Notes under the pieces: model-generated
What the model was told of the DNA's origin: nothing
The model's database searches: none
Seen by the model: only the letters and a program-made list of their open reading frames with translations
Program-made: the position numbers and the translations under genes
Part shown: positions 1-6,066 of the stretch, piece after piece
Layout of the letters: each line of letters begins with the position of its first letter
Numbering within the stretch: position 1 is the first letter of the stretch
NCBI GenBank assembly: GCA_902465105.1
Contig: CABQLM010000062.1
Coordinates: 1-12,166, forward strand
DNA: 12,166 nucleotides
From: an uncultured Collinsella sp.
GTDB taxonomy: Bacteria; Actinomycetota; Coriobacteriia; Coriobacteriales; Coriobacteriaceae
Reading direction: 5' to 3'

Positions 1-52
1 CGCCCGCGGGCTAAAACGCTCACGTGTTTTCTTTACGCCCGCGCCCTGCACA

Positions 53-69
53 GAGTTCGATTCTCCGCG
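53..69. repeat. 17-bp inverted copy of the tmRNA T-arm
   Basis: The 17 bases GAGTTCGATTCTCCGCG at 53-69 are the exact reverse complement of 136-152, the T-arm and acceptor part of the tmRNA gene. The two copies lie about 65 bp apart with the tmRNA terminator between them. The copy at 53-69 lacks a proper T stem (CAGAG faces CTCCG), so it is not a working tRNA end. It could be the relic of an integration event at the tmRNA 3' end or of a lost tRNA-like gene. The orientation is inverted, which is not what simple integration gives. Confidence 0.6.
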
Positions 70-80
70 GTACGGACTAG

Positions 81-118
81 AAATAAAAAGGCAGGTAGAT
101 ACGAATATCTACCTGCCT
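81..118 (-). terminator. Intrinsic terminator of tmRNA
   Basis: A perfect 12-bp stem, AGGCAGGTAGAT at 89-100 pairing with 107-118, encloses a six-base loop. On the minus strand it is followed by TTTTTATTT (81-89). It begins 9 bases beyond the encoded CCA of tmRNA, so it ends that transcript. Confidence 0.9.
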
Positions 119-126
119 GTTACTTA

Positions 127-490
127 TGGTGGAGGCGCGGAGAATCGAACTCCGGTCCACGAAAGCCCCCTGATTGGCATCTCCAAGCTCAGTCGCTGGT
201 TTTGTCTCGGACGCTTTGCGCGCAGCGACACGCTCGCGGCGTCCTAACCGGTTCGGTCTTAGCCTGCGCCATACCGATTACGTGCGCAGGAGCATTCCCC
301 TAGCATGACGTCGCGCCGGTGTCGGGGAAATCACCGGGTTGACGCGCCGCTATAAACTAAGCAGCGAGAGCCATAGGCTCAAAAGAAGAGTTGTTGTCAA
401 TTCAATTTGACGGTACCCCTGTTTAACGAGGCGAGGAGACCTCGGCTTGCTTCCTCTCTCAGAGCTATCGTGTCGAAACCAGTCGCCCCC
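127..490 (-). ncRNA. ssrA: tmRNA (transfer-messenger RNA)
   Basis: This RNA rescues ribosomes stalled on broken mRNAs: it enters like alanyl-tRNA, then serves as template for a short degradation tag. The 5' end on the minus strand reads GGGGGCGACTGGTTTCGACA, the family signature. The 3' end gives GGAGTTCGATTCTCC (T-arm) and an acceptor strand CGCCTCC followed by ACCA. The two acceptor strands pair over seven positions (GGGGGCG with CGCCTCC, one G-U wobble), which fixes the ends at 490 and 127, with the CCA encoded. Length is 364 nt, typical for a one-piece tmRNA. A tag reading frame ending in ALAA lies at 357-398. The GC-rich stretch after it (about 150-355) should hold the pseudoknots, which I did not fold in full. 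I see no convincing sigma-70 promoter upstream. Confidence 0.96.
357..398 (-). other. tmRNA tag-peptide reading frame
   Basis: Inside tmRNA the minus strand reads a short frame giving DNNSSFEPMALAA followed by TAG. The ALAA end is the usual protease-recognition tail of tmRNA tags. A TGA two codons upstream of the Asp codon limits how far the frame can reach. The resume codon is inferred to be the GAC at 396-398; an ATT just before it, or a later codon, cannot be excluded from sequence alone. Confidence 0.75.
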
Positions 491-665
491 GAATGGCGGG
501 AAAGTCTGGATGGCATTGGGCACGAGCACCCAACACCCATCGACTTTTCAAGGAACACGCGAGGCAAGCCCCGCTTGTGGAGTGCTATCTTACCACGTTC
601 TTAAAGCGGACAGCTGTTCTATGCACGAGCTGTGAAGACCTCAATGTGCGCTGCACTTCACACTT

Positions 666-693
666 TTGTCACCGATCGCGTCACGTATATTTT
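666..693 (+). promoter_or_regulatory. Candidate promoter of the 728-1162 gene
   Basis: TTGTCA (666-671) and TATTTT (688-693) are spaced by 16 bp, a fair sigma-70-like match, about 35 bp before the start codon. The rest of the 491-727 gap, between the divergent tmRNA and this gene, shows nothing else I can support. Confidence 0.4.
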
Positions 694-727
694 CGCCAAG
701 CAAAACCGACCAGCCGAAAGGACCGTC

Positions 728-1162
728 ATGAATACCAAACAGCAACTCGTCAATGCCCTCGCAGGCCTGGGCTCAACCATTACCGAAGCTATGGATGTCA
801 TCGAGGACTTTGTCCCCTGCGGACATCCCGCCCTCACGGTATCGAACGCACTCGTCGCGCTGGACGCTGACGATGATGCAGCTCTCGCCCAGCAGCTTGA
901 GACCGTCGAGGGCTTTATCGACCACGTGAGTGAGAACCGCGGCGTGTCCGCCTACCACGGCATCGAGGTCGAGCTCTCGGGTCCCAAAGTCGATCTGCTC
1001 GCAGCAATCCGCGAGGTAGGCGCCCTTATGCAGACCGCAGGCGTCAAGAACACCCAGATCAACGAGTGGGTCTACCGCAGTCTGGCAGCACTCAACAGCT
1101 CAGACGAAAAGGCAGCCGAGCAGCTCACCGAAGCCCCTGCCATCAAAGCTGCACTTGCCTAA
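728..1162 (+). CDS. Hypothetical 144-aa helical protein
   Basis: I do not recognise this family. The start at 728 is chosen because GAAAGGA (716-722) lies five bases upstream as a ribosome binding site; the frame is open further up (to 632) but that extension has no such site and reads like random sequence. The product (MNTKQQLVNALAGLGS...) is acidic, rich in Ala, Glu and Leu and probably mostly helical. It has two Cys/His residues close together (VPCGHP, about residues 30-35), no signal peptide, no membrane segment and no catalytic motif that I can name. It is probably cytosolic. It is the only clear plus-strand gene in the window and converges on the metal ATPase operon, the two being separated by one terminator hairpin. 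No function is proposed. Confidence 0.8.
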   Translation: MNTKQQLVNALAGLGSTITEAMDVIEDFVPCGHPALTVSNALVALDADDDAALAQQLETVEGFIDHVSENRGVSAYHGIEVELSGPKVDLLAAIREVGALMQTAGVKNTQINEWVYRSLAALNSSDEKAAEQLTEAPAIKAALA

Positions 1163-1207
1163 AAAGGCCTGCACCCTGGCGGCTGCGGTACCGCCCGGGT
1201 GCAGGCC
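1161..1207 (-). terminator. Terminator of the metal ATPase operon
   Basis: An 11-bp perfect stem, GGCCTGCACCC (1166-1176) with 1197-1207, carries an inner GGCGG/CCGCC stem. On the minus strand it is followed by TTTTT (1161-1165), overlapping the stop codon of the convergent gene. On the plus strand no T-run follows, so it may only slow plus-strand transcription. Confidence 0.85.
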
Positions 1208-1226
1208 ATAAGCTCAATCGAAAACC

Positions 1227-3302
1227 CTAACGCAGATACGCTTTCGCGTTGTCCAAGCTGTACGCAATCGTCGAGCCGTTGTGCAACAGCGACGACGCCT
1301 GCGGGGTAATCGCCCCGGTTATGCCCAGCACCAGGAGCGCTGAGTTGGTGAGCATCACCTTAGAGTAGGAGCTCGTCAGGCGATCAATGAGGCCCTGGCT
1401 CATGCGGCGCAGGCGCACGATTGCGGCGAGATCCGTGTCGGTCAGGATGATGTCGGCGACCTCCTTGGCGATGTCGCTTCCGCCACCCATCGCCAGGCCC
1501 ACGTCGGCCAAACCGAGCGCCGGCGAATCGTTGACGCCGTCGCCCACCATGGCAACGTGGCGCCCCTCGCTCTTAATGCGCTCCACATAAGCGTACTTGT
1601 CCTCGGGCAGCAGCTCGGCCTTAAACTCATCGACGCCCGCCTCTCGCGCAATGCGCTCGGCCGTGCGCTCGGAATCGCCTGTGAGCATAACGACATGCTT
1701 GACGCCCAGCGCATGCAGGTCGGCGATGGCCTCGCGGACCCCGGGCTTGAGCGGATCCTCGATGCCGAGCACGCCCACGACCGTGCCGTCGACCGCCAGG
1801 TACAGCGGCGATAGGCCCTGCATCTGGAGCTCGATGCGCTCCTTAATGTCGGACTCGAGCTGCGCGCCCTCATCCTCGAATACAAAGTGCGCGGAACCGA
1901 TGATGGCGCGACGCCCTTCAATGGACGAAGCGATGCCGTGCGCCACGATGTACTCGACGGCAGCATGGCGCTCGCGGTGCTCGAGCCCGCGCTCGCGTGC
2001 CGCATTGACCACGGCGCGCGCTACCGGGTGGGGAAAATGCTCCTCCAAGCAAGCGGAAAGGCGCAGGACCTCGTCCTCGCTCCAGCCATCGGTGGTGTGT
2101 ACGCAGGCAAGACGCGGCTGCGCCTCGGTGAGCGTGCCGGTCTTATCAAACACAATGGTGTCGGCCTTGGCAAACGACTCAAAGTACTTCGCACCCTTGA
2201 CCATGACGCCCATCTTGGCGGCATCGCTCATAGCGGTCATGACGGCGACGGAACCCGTGAGCTTGAGTGCGCACGAGTAGTCGACCATCAGCGCCGCTGA
2301 GGTCTTGATGAGGCTGCGGGTGGTAAGCGCAACCAGGCCCGCGAGCAGGAAGTTCAACGGGACGATCTTGTTGGCAAGATCCTCCATATGCGACTGGCCC
2401 TCGGACTTGAGCGAGTCGGCCGTCTGCACGAGCGAGACGATTGAGCGGAGCTTGGTCTGAGCCGTGTTGGCGCGCACACGCACCAAGATGCTGCCATCTT
2501 CCACGACGGTGCCGGCGAACACGTCGTCGCCCACGCTGCGTTCGACGGCCAGCGGCTCGCCGGTCAGGGTCGCCTGGTTGACCATAGCGCTCCCCTGCTC
2601 GACCACGCCGTCGATGCAGATAGACATGCCAGTGCGCACGGCGACCAGATCGCCGGGCTCAAGCTCGGTGGCGGCAACGCTTACCTCGGTGTCACCGACC
2701 ACTTTTTGCGCCTTATCGGGCACGTCGAGCAGCGAGTTGATGAGCTCGTTTTCGCTCATGGCGCGGGTGTAGTCCTCGAGCAGCTCGCCCACGTTGAGCA
2801 GGAACATCGTCTGGCCCGCGGTGTCGACATCACGTTTGACGAACGAAATGCCGATGGCCGAAGCGTCGAGCACGGGAACAGTCAGGCGCGGCTGCGCCAG
2901 CTCATGAAGGGCAGCGCGCAAAAATGCCATGTAACCGGCCACGACAAACACCACACGCAGCGGCGTGGGCAAGAACCAGCGACGTGCGTAATGGGCACCG
3001 ACGAGTGTCGCCAGGTCCATAACGAGTTTGTGCTTGCGCGGCTCGAGTTGCATCACGTAGCCCGACTTGGCATCGTCGATGGCACGAACGTCGAGCGCGC
3101 CTAGGGCATCGAGCACGCTCAAGCGGCGCGGCTCGTCGTACTCCAGCGCCATCTGGCCGATACGGCCATAAACGCGCACCTTGTGTACGCCGTCGATATC
3201 GCCGCTGAGCTTAAGAAGTGCATCGAGATCGCTCTCTGGCACAGGACCCGCCAATTGAAGACGGGTCCTGCCGGGAATCTCGCTGATAATCGAGAATCTC
3301 AT
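1227..3302 (-). CDS. P1B-like heavy-metal transporting P-type ATPase
   Basis: This integral membrane pump uses ATP to move a transition metal ion across the membrane. Of its 691 residues, the first 80 or so form a degenerate metal-binding-like domain without CxxC. Membrane segments follow (about 108-135 and 140-175). The actuator domain has TGEP at 247-250. Further membrane segments (about 312-355) carry YSC at 342-344 where classical P1B pumps have CPC. The phosphorylation motif is DKTGT (Asp386), the nucleotide domain has an HP pair (425-426), and TGDS (541-544) and GDGVND (587-592) follow. The C-terminal membrane part contains NGST near residue 676. Family membership is certain; the metal is not, because the ion-site motif is atypical. 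It lies 18 bp downstream of a small membrane protein in what looks like one operon, an arrangement known for mycobacterial CtpC and PacL1. Export of Zn, Mn or a similar metal is the likely role. The ribosome binding site is weak, so translation may be coupled to the gene upstream. Confidence 0.95.
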   Translation of the reverse strand: MRFSIISEIPGRTRLQLAGPVPESDLDALLKLSGDIDGVHKVRVYGRIGQMALEYDEPRRLSVLDALGALDVRAIDDAKSGYVMQLEPRKHKLVMDLATLVGAHYARRWFLPTPLRVVFVVAGYMAFLRAALHELAQPRLTVPVLDASAIGISFVKRDVDTAGQTMFLLNVGELLEDYTRAMSENELINSLLDVPDKAQKVVGDTEVSVAATELEPGDLVAVRTGMSICIDGVVEQGSAMVNQATLTGEPLAVERSVGDDVFAGTVVEDGSILVRVRANTAQTKLRSIVSLVQTADSLKSEGQSHMEDLANKIVPLNFLLAGLVALTTRSLIKTSAALMVDYSCALKLTGSVAVMTAMSDAAKMGVMVKGAKYFESFAKADTIVFDKTGTLTEAQPRLACVHTTDGWSEDEVLRLSACLEEHFPHPVARAVVNAARERGLEHRERHAAVEYIVAHGIASSIEGRRAIIGSAHFVFEDEGAQLESDIKERIELQMQGLSPLYLAVDGTVVGVLGIEDPLKPGVREAIADLHALGVKHVVMLTGDSERTAERIAREAGVDEFKAELLPEDKYAYVERIKSEGRHVAMVGDGVNDSPALGLADVGLAMGGGSDIAKEVADIILTDTDLAAIVRLRRMSQGLIDRLTSSYSKVMLTNSALLVLGITGAITPQASSLLHNGSTIAYSLDNAKAYLR

Positions 3303-3320
3303 TGTTTATGCCTAGTAGTG

Positions 3321-3566
3321 CTACTCGGCTGCCTTGTCCGCAGCAGCCTCGCTCTGGGTAATGTAGGCAGCCTCGGCAACCATATCGTCAACCTCGGCCT
3401 TGGCCTGCTCGACCATGTCCTGGTAGCCGTTCTTGATGCGCATGCCGCACGCAATGCCCTGCACGCAGGCGTTCTTTACCGGAGCGCTGGTAAGCAGCTT
3501 GATGCCAGCCGTACCAAGCAGAAAACCGCCACCGACAAGCAGGGTGTTAAACGTCGACTTCTTCAT
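3321..3566 (-). CDS. Small membrane protein, PacL/DUF1490-like partner of the ATPase
   Basis: This 81-aa protein starts MKKSTFNTLLVGGG. The start at 3566 has AAGGGAGAAG just upstream; a longer frame to 3614 lacks a binding site. Residues 6-25 form one Gly-rich membrane segment, followed by APVKNACVQGIACGMRIKNG and an amphipathic, acidic helical tail. The plan (N-terminal membrane helix, a SAPVKNA-like turn, then a charged helix) matches from memory the DUF1490/PacL proteins coded next to mycobacterial metal ATPases, which act as membrane-bound metal chaperones and scaffolds (for example Rv3269 beside CtpC). Coriobacterial and clostridial relatives may fall under another DUF name. The tail ends in SEAAADKAAE and has no His/Asp-rich metal motif like that of PacL1; two cysteines (about residues 29 and 35) are the only obvious soft ligands. 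It is the first gene of the operon. The partner role is inferred from context and shape. Confidence 0.8.
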   Translation of the reverse strand: MKKSTFNTLLVGGGFLLGTAGIKLLTSAPVKNACVQGIACGMRIKNGYQDMVEQAKAEVDDMVAEAAYITQSEAAADKAAE

Positions 3567-3650
3567 GTTGCTTCTCCCTTTTGCCGCATTGGGCGCGGCA
3601 CGGTGCCTCAGCACTCGAGTAAATAAGTTTGCTCGAGCACACTTTTGGAA

Positions 3651-3682
3651 AATAGTTTAGTTTATCTAACTATTAAGGTCAA
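3651..3682 (-). promoter_or_regulatory. Promoter with overlapping palindromic operator
   Basis: On the minus strand TTGACC (3677-3682) and TAAACT (3654-3659) are spaced by exactly 17 bp and precede the small membrane protein by about 85 bp. An AT-rich inverted repeat, AATAGTT (3651-3657) and AACTATT (3668-3674), with an inner TTAG-N5-CTAA, overlaps the spacer and -10 box. That is where a repressor would sit. The inner half-sites recall DtxR/MntR-type sites, but the regulator is not visible in the window. The leader below also has two CTCGAG palindromes (about 3614-3638). Confidence 0.6.
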
Positions 3683-3803
3683 CAACGGTTAACTTTTTGG
3701 AAATCTTATAGCTCGGACCAACCGACTTCCGACAATCCGCCCGCCGCGACGCACGTCTCCGGCATCCAAGAAAGACTCTCCCCCGGTCCAACGAAACGAG
3801 GTC

Positions 3804-3972
3804 TAATACTTTTCCGCGAAGTGAACGAGTAAAATCGGACCCCTGAAGCATCCGCATTTTTTAGTAACAAAACCGCAGGAAAAACTCGACAAAACCGCAG
3901 GAAACAGCGTCCAAAAAGTGTCGATGCTTCAGGGGTCCAAATAAGGTCGTTCACTTCTCGGGAAAAGTATTA
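3804..3972. repeat. Foldback element A, 169 bp with 49/50-bp arms
   Basis: Left arm 3804-3852 and right arm 3923-3972 are inverted copies. Three blocks match exactly: TAATACTTTTCC (12), AAGTGAACGA (10) and GGACCCCTGAAGCATC (16), separated by short unpaired stretches. Weaker similarity continues outward to about 3791 and 3985. Between the arms a 16-base word, ACAAAACCGCAGGAAA, occurs twice at 22-bp spacing (3867-3882 and 3889-3904). Reading frames across it look like random translation. No transposase is present. It may be a MITE-like or REP-like interspersed element, a large RNA hairpin, or a protein-binding site. Confidence 0.85.
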
Positions 3973-4032
3973 ACCTTCGTTTTCCGCAGCCCAAAATATG
4001 TGACAAAGGGACCGTTCCTGCGCCACATCCAC

Positions 4033-4062
4033 AAAAAATGAGGGCGCCAACGGCGCCCTCAT
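4033..4062 (-). terminator. Strong terminator-like hairpin in repeat unit Y
   Basis: An 11-bp perfect stem (4038-4048 with 4052-4062) closes a three-base loop and is followed on the minus strand by TTTTTT (4033-4038). This is the best intrinsic terminator downstream of gatCAB, though 330 bp past the stop codon. Confidence 0.75.
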
Positions 4063-4167
4063 CACCAAATTCCATTCAGCCCCGCCTGACCCGAACGGCC
4101 GAGTCGTTGCGAAACCCAGGAGCCCCGGCAGGGCGGGTGCTTGCTCAAAATGAGTTCCCTTCAAAAC

Positions 4168-4194
4168 AATGGGCGCGCCAACGGCGCGCCCATT
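4168..4194 (-). terminator. Terminator-like hairpin in repeat unit X
   Basis: A 12-bp perfect stem (4168-4179 with 4183-4194) has the same GTT loop on the minus strand as the hairpin at 4038-4062. It is followed by GTTTTG, so termination would be weaker. Confidence 0.55.
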
Positions 4195-4240
4195 CACTCT
4201 ATTCCATTCAGCCCACCTAACCCGACCGGCCGAGTCGTCT

Positions 4241-4383
4241 GGCCGGGGAAGCCCCGAGTCGCCGGGGTGTTTGCTCCAAATGAGTTCCGCATGCAAAGAA
4301 GGCCACTAAATGTGGCCTTCGTCTTGCATAGGACTGTTTGAAATTTGGAGGAAATACCCCGGCGACTCGGGGCTTCCCCGGCC
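4241..4383. repeat. Foldback next to the gatB stop, perfect 28-bp arms
   Basis: The arms 4241-4268 and 4356-4383 are exact reverse complements over 28 bp (starting GGCCGGGGAAGCCCC). Imperfect pairing continues inward (CTCCAAAT at both sides, then ATGCAA) down to the hairpin at 4298-4320, so nearly the whole 143 bp can fold on itself. The right arm ends six bases from the gatB stop codon at 4390. The left arm overlaps tandem unit X, so this foldback and the tandem array are fused. On the minus strand it can act as the 3' end structure of the gat mRNA. Confidence 0.85.
4294..4320 (-). terminator. Candidate terminator of gatCAB
   Basis: GAAGGCCAC (4298-4306) pairs perfectly with 4312-4320 around a five-base loop, 70 bp after the gatB stop codon. 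Only TTTGC follows on the minus strand, so it is a weak terminator or an mRNA 3'-end stabiliser; the hairpin at 4038-4062 is stronger. Confidence 0.5.
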
Positions 4384-4389
4384 TCGCAG

Positions 4390-6066
4390 CTACGAGAGCG
4401 ACGTTCTCAGCAATTCGTTGAAGAGCTTCGGGTTACCCTTGCCGCGGCTCGCCTTCATGCACTGACCCACCAAAAAGCCGATGACCTTCTGGTTGCCGTC
4501 ACGATACTGCTGCGCCTGATCGGCACAGTTAGCCAGCACCTCGTCCACGATCGGCTGCAGCGCGCCGGCATCGCTCACCTGACGCATACCGCGCTCGTCG
4601 ACGATCTTGTTGGGGTCGTCGCCGGTCTGGGCCATAACCTCAAAGACCTCGTGCGCCTGGTTGGAGCTGATGGCATCGGTCGCCAGCAGCTTGGCAAGGG
4701 CTGCCACCTGAGCCGGCGCGATGCCGGACTCGGCCAGCGAGACGCCCGCACCCTTAAGGTAGGCGATCATCTCGTTCACCAGCAGGTTTGCGACCGTCTG
4801 TGCCTCCTTGCCAGCCATACCGGCAGCGGCCGCCTCAAAGAACTCGGCGAACTCGGGGTCGCCGGCGATCTGCTCGGCATCGGCCGCCTTAATGCCAAAG
4901 TCGGCCTCAAAACGGGCGCGCTTGGCATCGGGCAGCTCGGGAATCTCGCCACGGCAGCGGTCGATGAACTCTTCGTCCAGATCGAACGGCGCCAGGTCGG
5001 GATCGGGGAACAGGCGATAGTCATCGGCCGTCTCCTTCACACGCATGACCACGGTGCGCTTGCGGCTGGGCTCCCAGTGGCGGGTCTCCTGGTAGATGAT
5101 GCCGCCCTCCTCGAGCACCTCGGCCTGACGGCAGATCTCGTAGGCTAGACCGTCGTGCAGGCTCTTAAACGAGTTGAGGTTCTTGAGCTCGGTCTTGGTG
5201 CCCAGCTTGGTCTCGCCGCGGCGGCGCAGCGACACATTTCCGTCGCAGCGCATGGAGCCCTTCTCCATGGAGCAGTCGGAAATGCCCAGCGTCACAAAAA
5301 TGCGACGGAGCTTTTCCATAAACAGACGCGCTTCCTCGGGCGTGCGCAGGTCGGGCTCGGTAACGAGCTCAATCAGCGGCGTGCCGCAGCGGTTGTAGTC
5401 GACGAGCGACTCGGCCGCGGCGGTAATGCGGCCCTCGGCACCTCCCACGTGCACCATCTTGGCGGCGTCCTCCTCCATATGGATGCGCAGGATGCGGATG
5501 GGCACCGTGTAGGAACCGTCCTCGCGACGCTCGGGCATCTGCAGGCTGGACGCATCGTAGCTGGCCAGGTGGCCGGCACGCTGATTGCCCTCGCGCATGG
5601 TCGACGTCATGGACGTGGACAGGCCCTCGGCGTTGGCCGAAGCGCTCGCCAGGCTCTGGGCCTCGGCCTCACCAAACGCGCAATCGGGGCGCTCGGCGGC
5701 ACCGCGACCGGTCACGTCCAGGTCCAGGTGACCGTACATGGCAAAGGCGACCGGACCCTGCGTAGTCTGGAAGTTCTTGGCCATATCGGGATAGAAGTAG
5801 TGCTTGCGGTAGAACATCGAGTGGCGCTGGATCTCGCAGTTGGTGGCGAGGCCGGCCTTGACGATGCTCTCGATGGCGCGCTTGTTGGGCACCGGCAGGG
5901 CGCCGGGCAGGCCCAGACACACCGGGCACACGTTGGCGTTGGGTTCGTCATCGTGGCTGAGCTTGCAGTTGCAGAACATCTTGGTATCGAGTGCGGTGAG
6001 CTCGGTATGGATTTCCAGGCCGATCACGGCCTCCCAATCCTGCAGAACCTCGGAAAGCTCCTTCAT
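4390..6066 (-). CDS. gatB: Asp-tRNA(Asn)/Glu-tRNA(Gln) amidotransferase subunit B
   Basis: GatB binds the misacylated tRNA, phosphorylates its Glu or Asp with ATP, and receives ammonia made by GatA. The protein begins with the family's VIGLEIHTEL (residues 14-23). Cys32/Cys34 and Cys47/Cys50 form the zinc knuckle (CNC...CPVC). YFYPDMAKNFQ (90-100) and LRIHMEEDAAKMVH (193-206) belong to the active centre. The C-terminal YqeY-like tail ends with FLVGQCMKASRGKGNP. At 558 residues it is about 70-80 longer than usual; most of the excess is a low-complexity insertion at about 119-187, rich in Ala, Ser, Glu and Arg, between the beta-strand GHLDLDV and the LRIHMEEDA motif. Its start overlaps the gatA stop by one base (TAATG), with GGGAGG upstream, so translation is coupled. 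It is the last gene of gatCAB. Confidence 0.97.
   Translation of the reverse strand: MKELSEVLQDWEAVIGLEIHTELTALDTKMFCNCKLSHDDEPNANVCPVCLGLPGALPVPNKRAIESIVKAGLATNCEIQRHSMFYRKHYFYPDMAKNFQTTQGPVAFAMYGHLDLDVTGRGAAERPDCAFGEAEAQSLASASANAEGLSTSMTSTMREGNQRAGHLASYDASSLQMPERREDGSYTVPIRILRIHMEEDAAKMVHVGGAEGRITAAAESLVDYNRCGTPLIELVTEPDLRTPEEARLFMEKLRRIFVTLGISDCSMEKGSMRCDGNVSLRRRGETKLGTKTELKNLNSFKSLHDGLAYEICRQAEVLEEGGIIYQETRHWEPSRKRTVVMRVKETADDYRLFPDPDLAPFDLDEEFIDRCRGEIPELPDAKRARFEADFGIKAADAEQIAGDPEFAEFFEAAAAGMAGKEAQTVANLLVNEMIAYLKGAGVSLAESGIAPAQVAALAKLLATDAISSNQAHEVFEVMAQTGDDPNKIVDERGMRQVSDAGALQPIVDEVLANCADQAQQYRDGNQKVIGFLVGQCMKASRGKGNPKLFNELLRTSLS

Larger units (their letters stand above)
4029..4288. repeat. 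Two tandem 130-bp units, each carrying a variable hairpin
   Basis: Units 4029-4158 and 4159-4288 share, on the minus strand, GGAACTCATTTkGAGCAA at one end, a central CGACTCGGCCGkTCGGGT followed by GGGCTGAATGGAAT, and a hairpin with loop GTT at the other end. The hairpin stems differ (ATGAGGGCGCC at 4038-4048, ATGGGCGCGCC at 4169-4179), yet each pairs perfectly. The spacer between conserved words varies. No open frame with coding character spans the units. They lie downstream of gatB and look like an interspersed or expanding intergenic repeat. Confidence 0.8.

Noticed and set aside
31..80. Complete plus-strand tRNA ending near 75
   Set aside because: Only the T-loop word is present; the T stem mismatches, and no anticodon or D arm or matching acceptor strand is visible in the upstream bases.
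632..727. Upstream extension of the 728-1162 gene to 632
   Set aside because: The extra 32 codons have no ribosome binding site, overlap the likely promoter and read like random sequence; 728 has GAAAGGA in front.
3706..3954. 82-aa minus-strand frame across foldback element A
   Set aside because: It is a translation of the inverted repeat, has no binding site, and its amino acid pattern comes from the palindromic DNA.
3970..4341. Frames of 60-108 aa across the tandem hairpin units
   Set aside because: They run through perfect hairpins and repeated words on both strands, with no initiation signals; structural DNA rather than coding.
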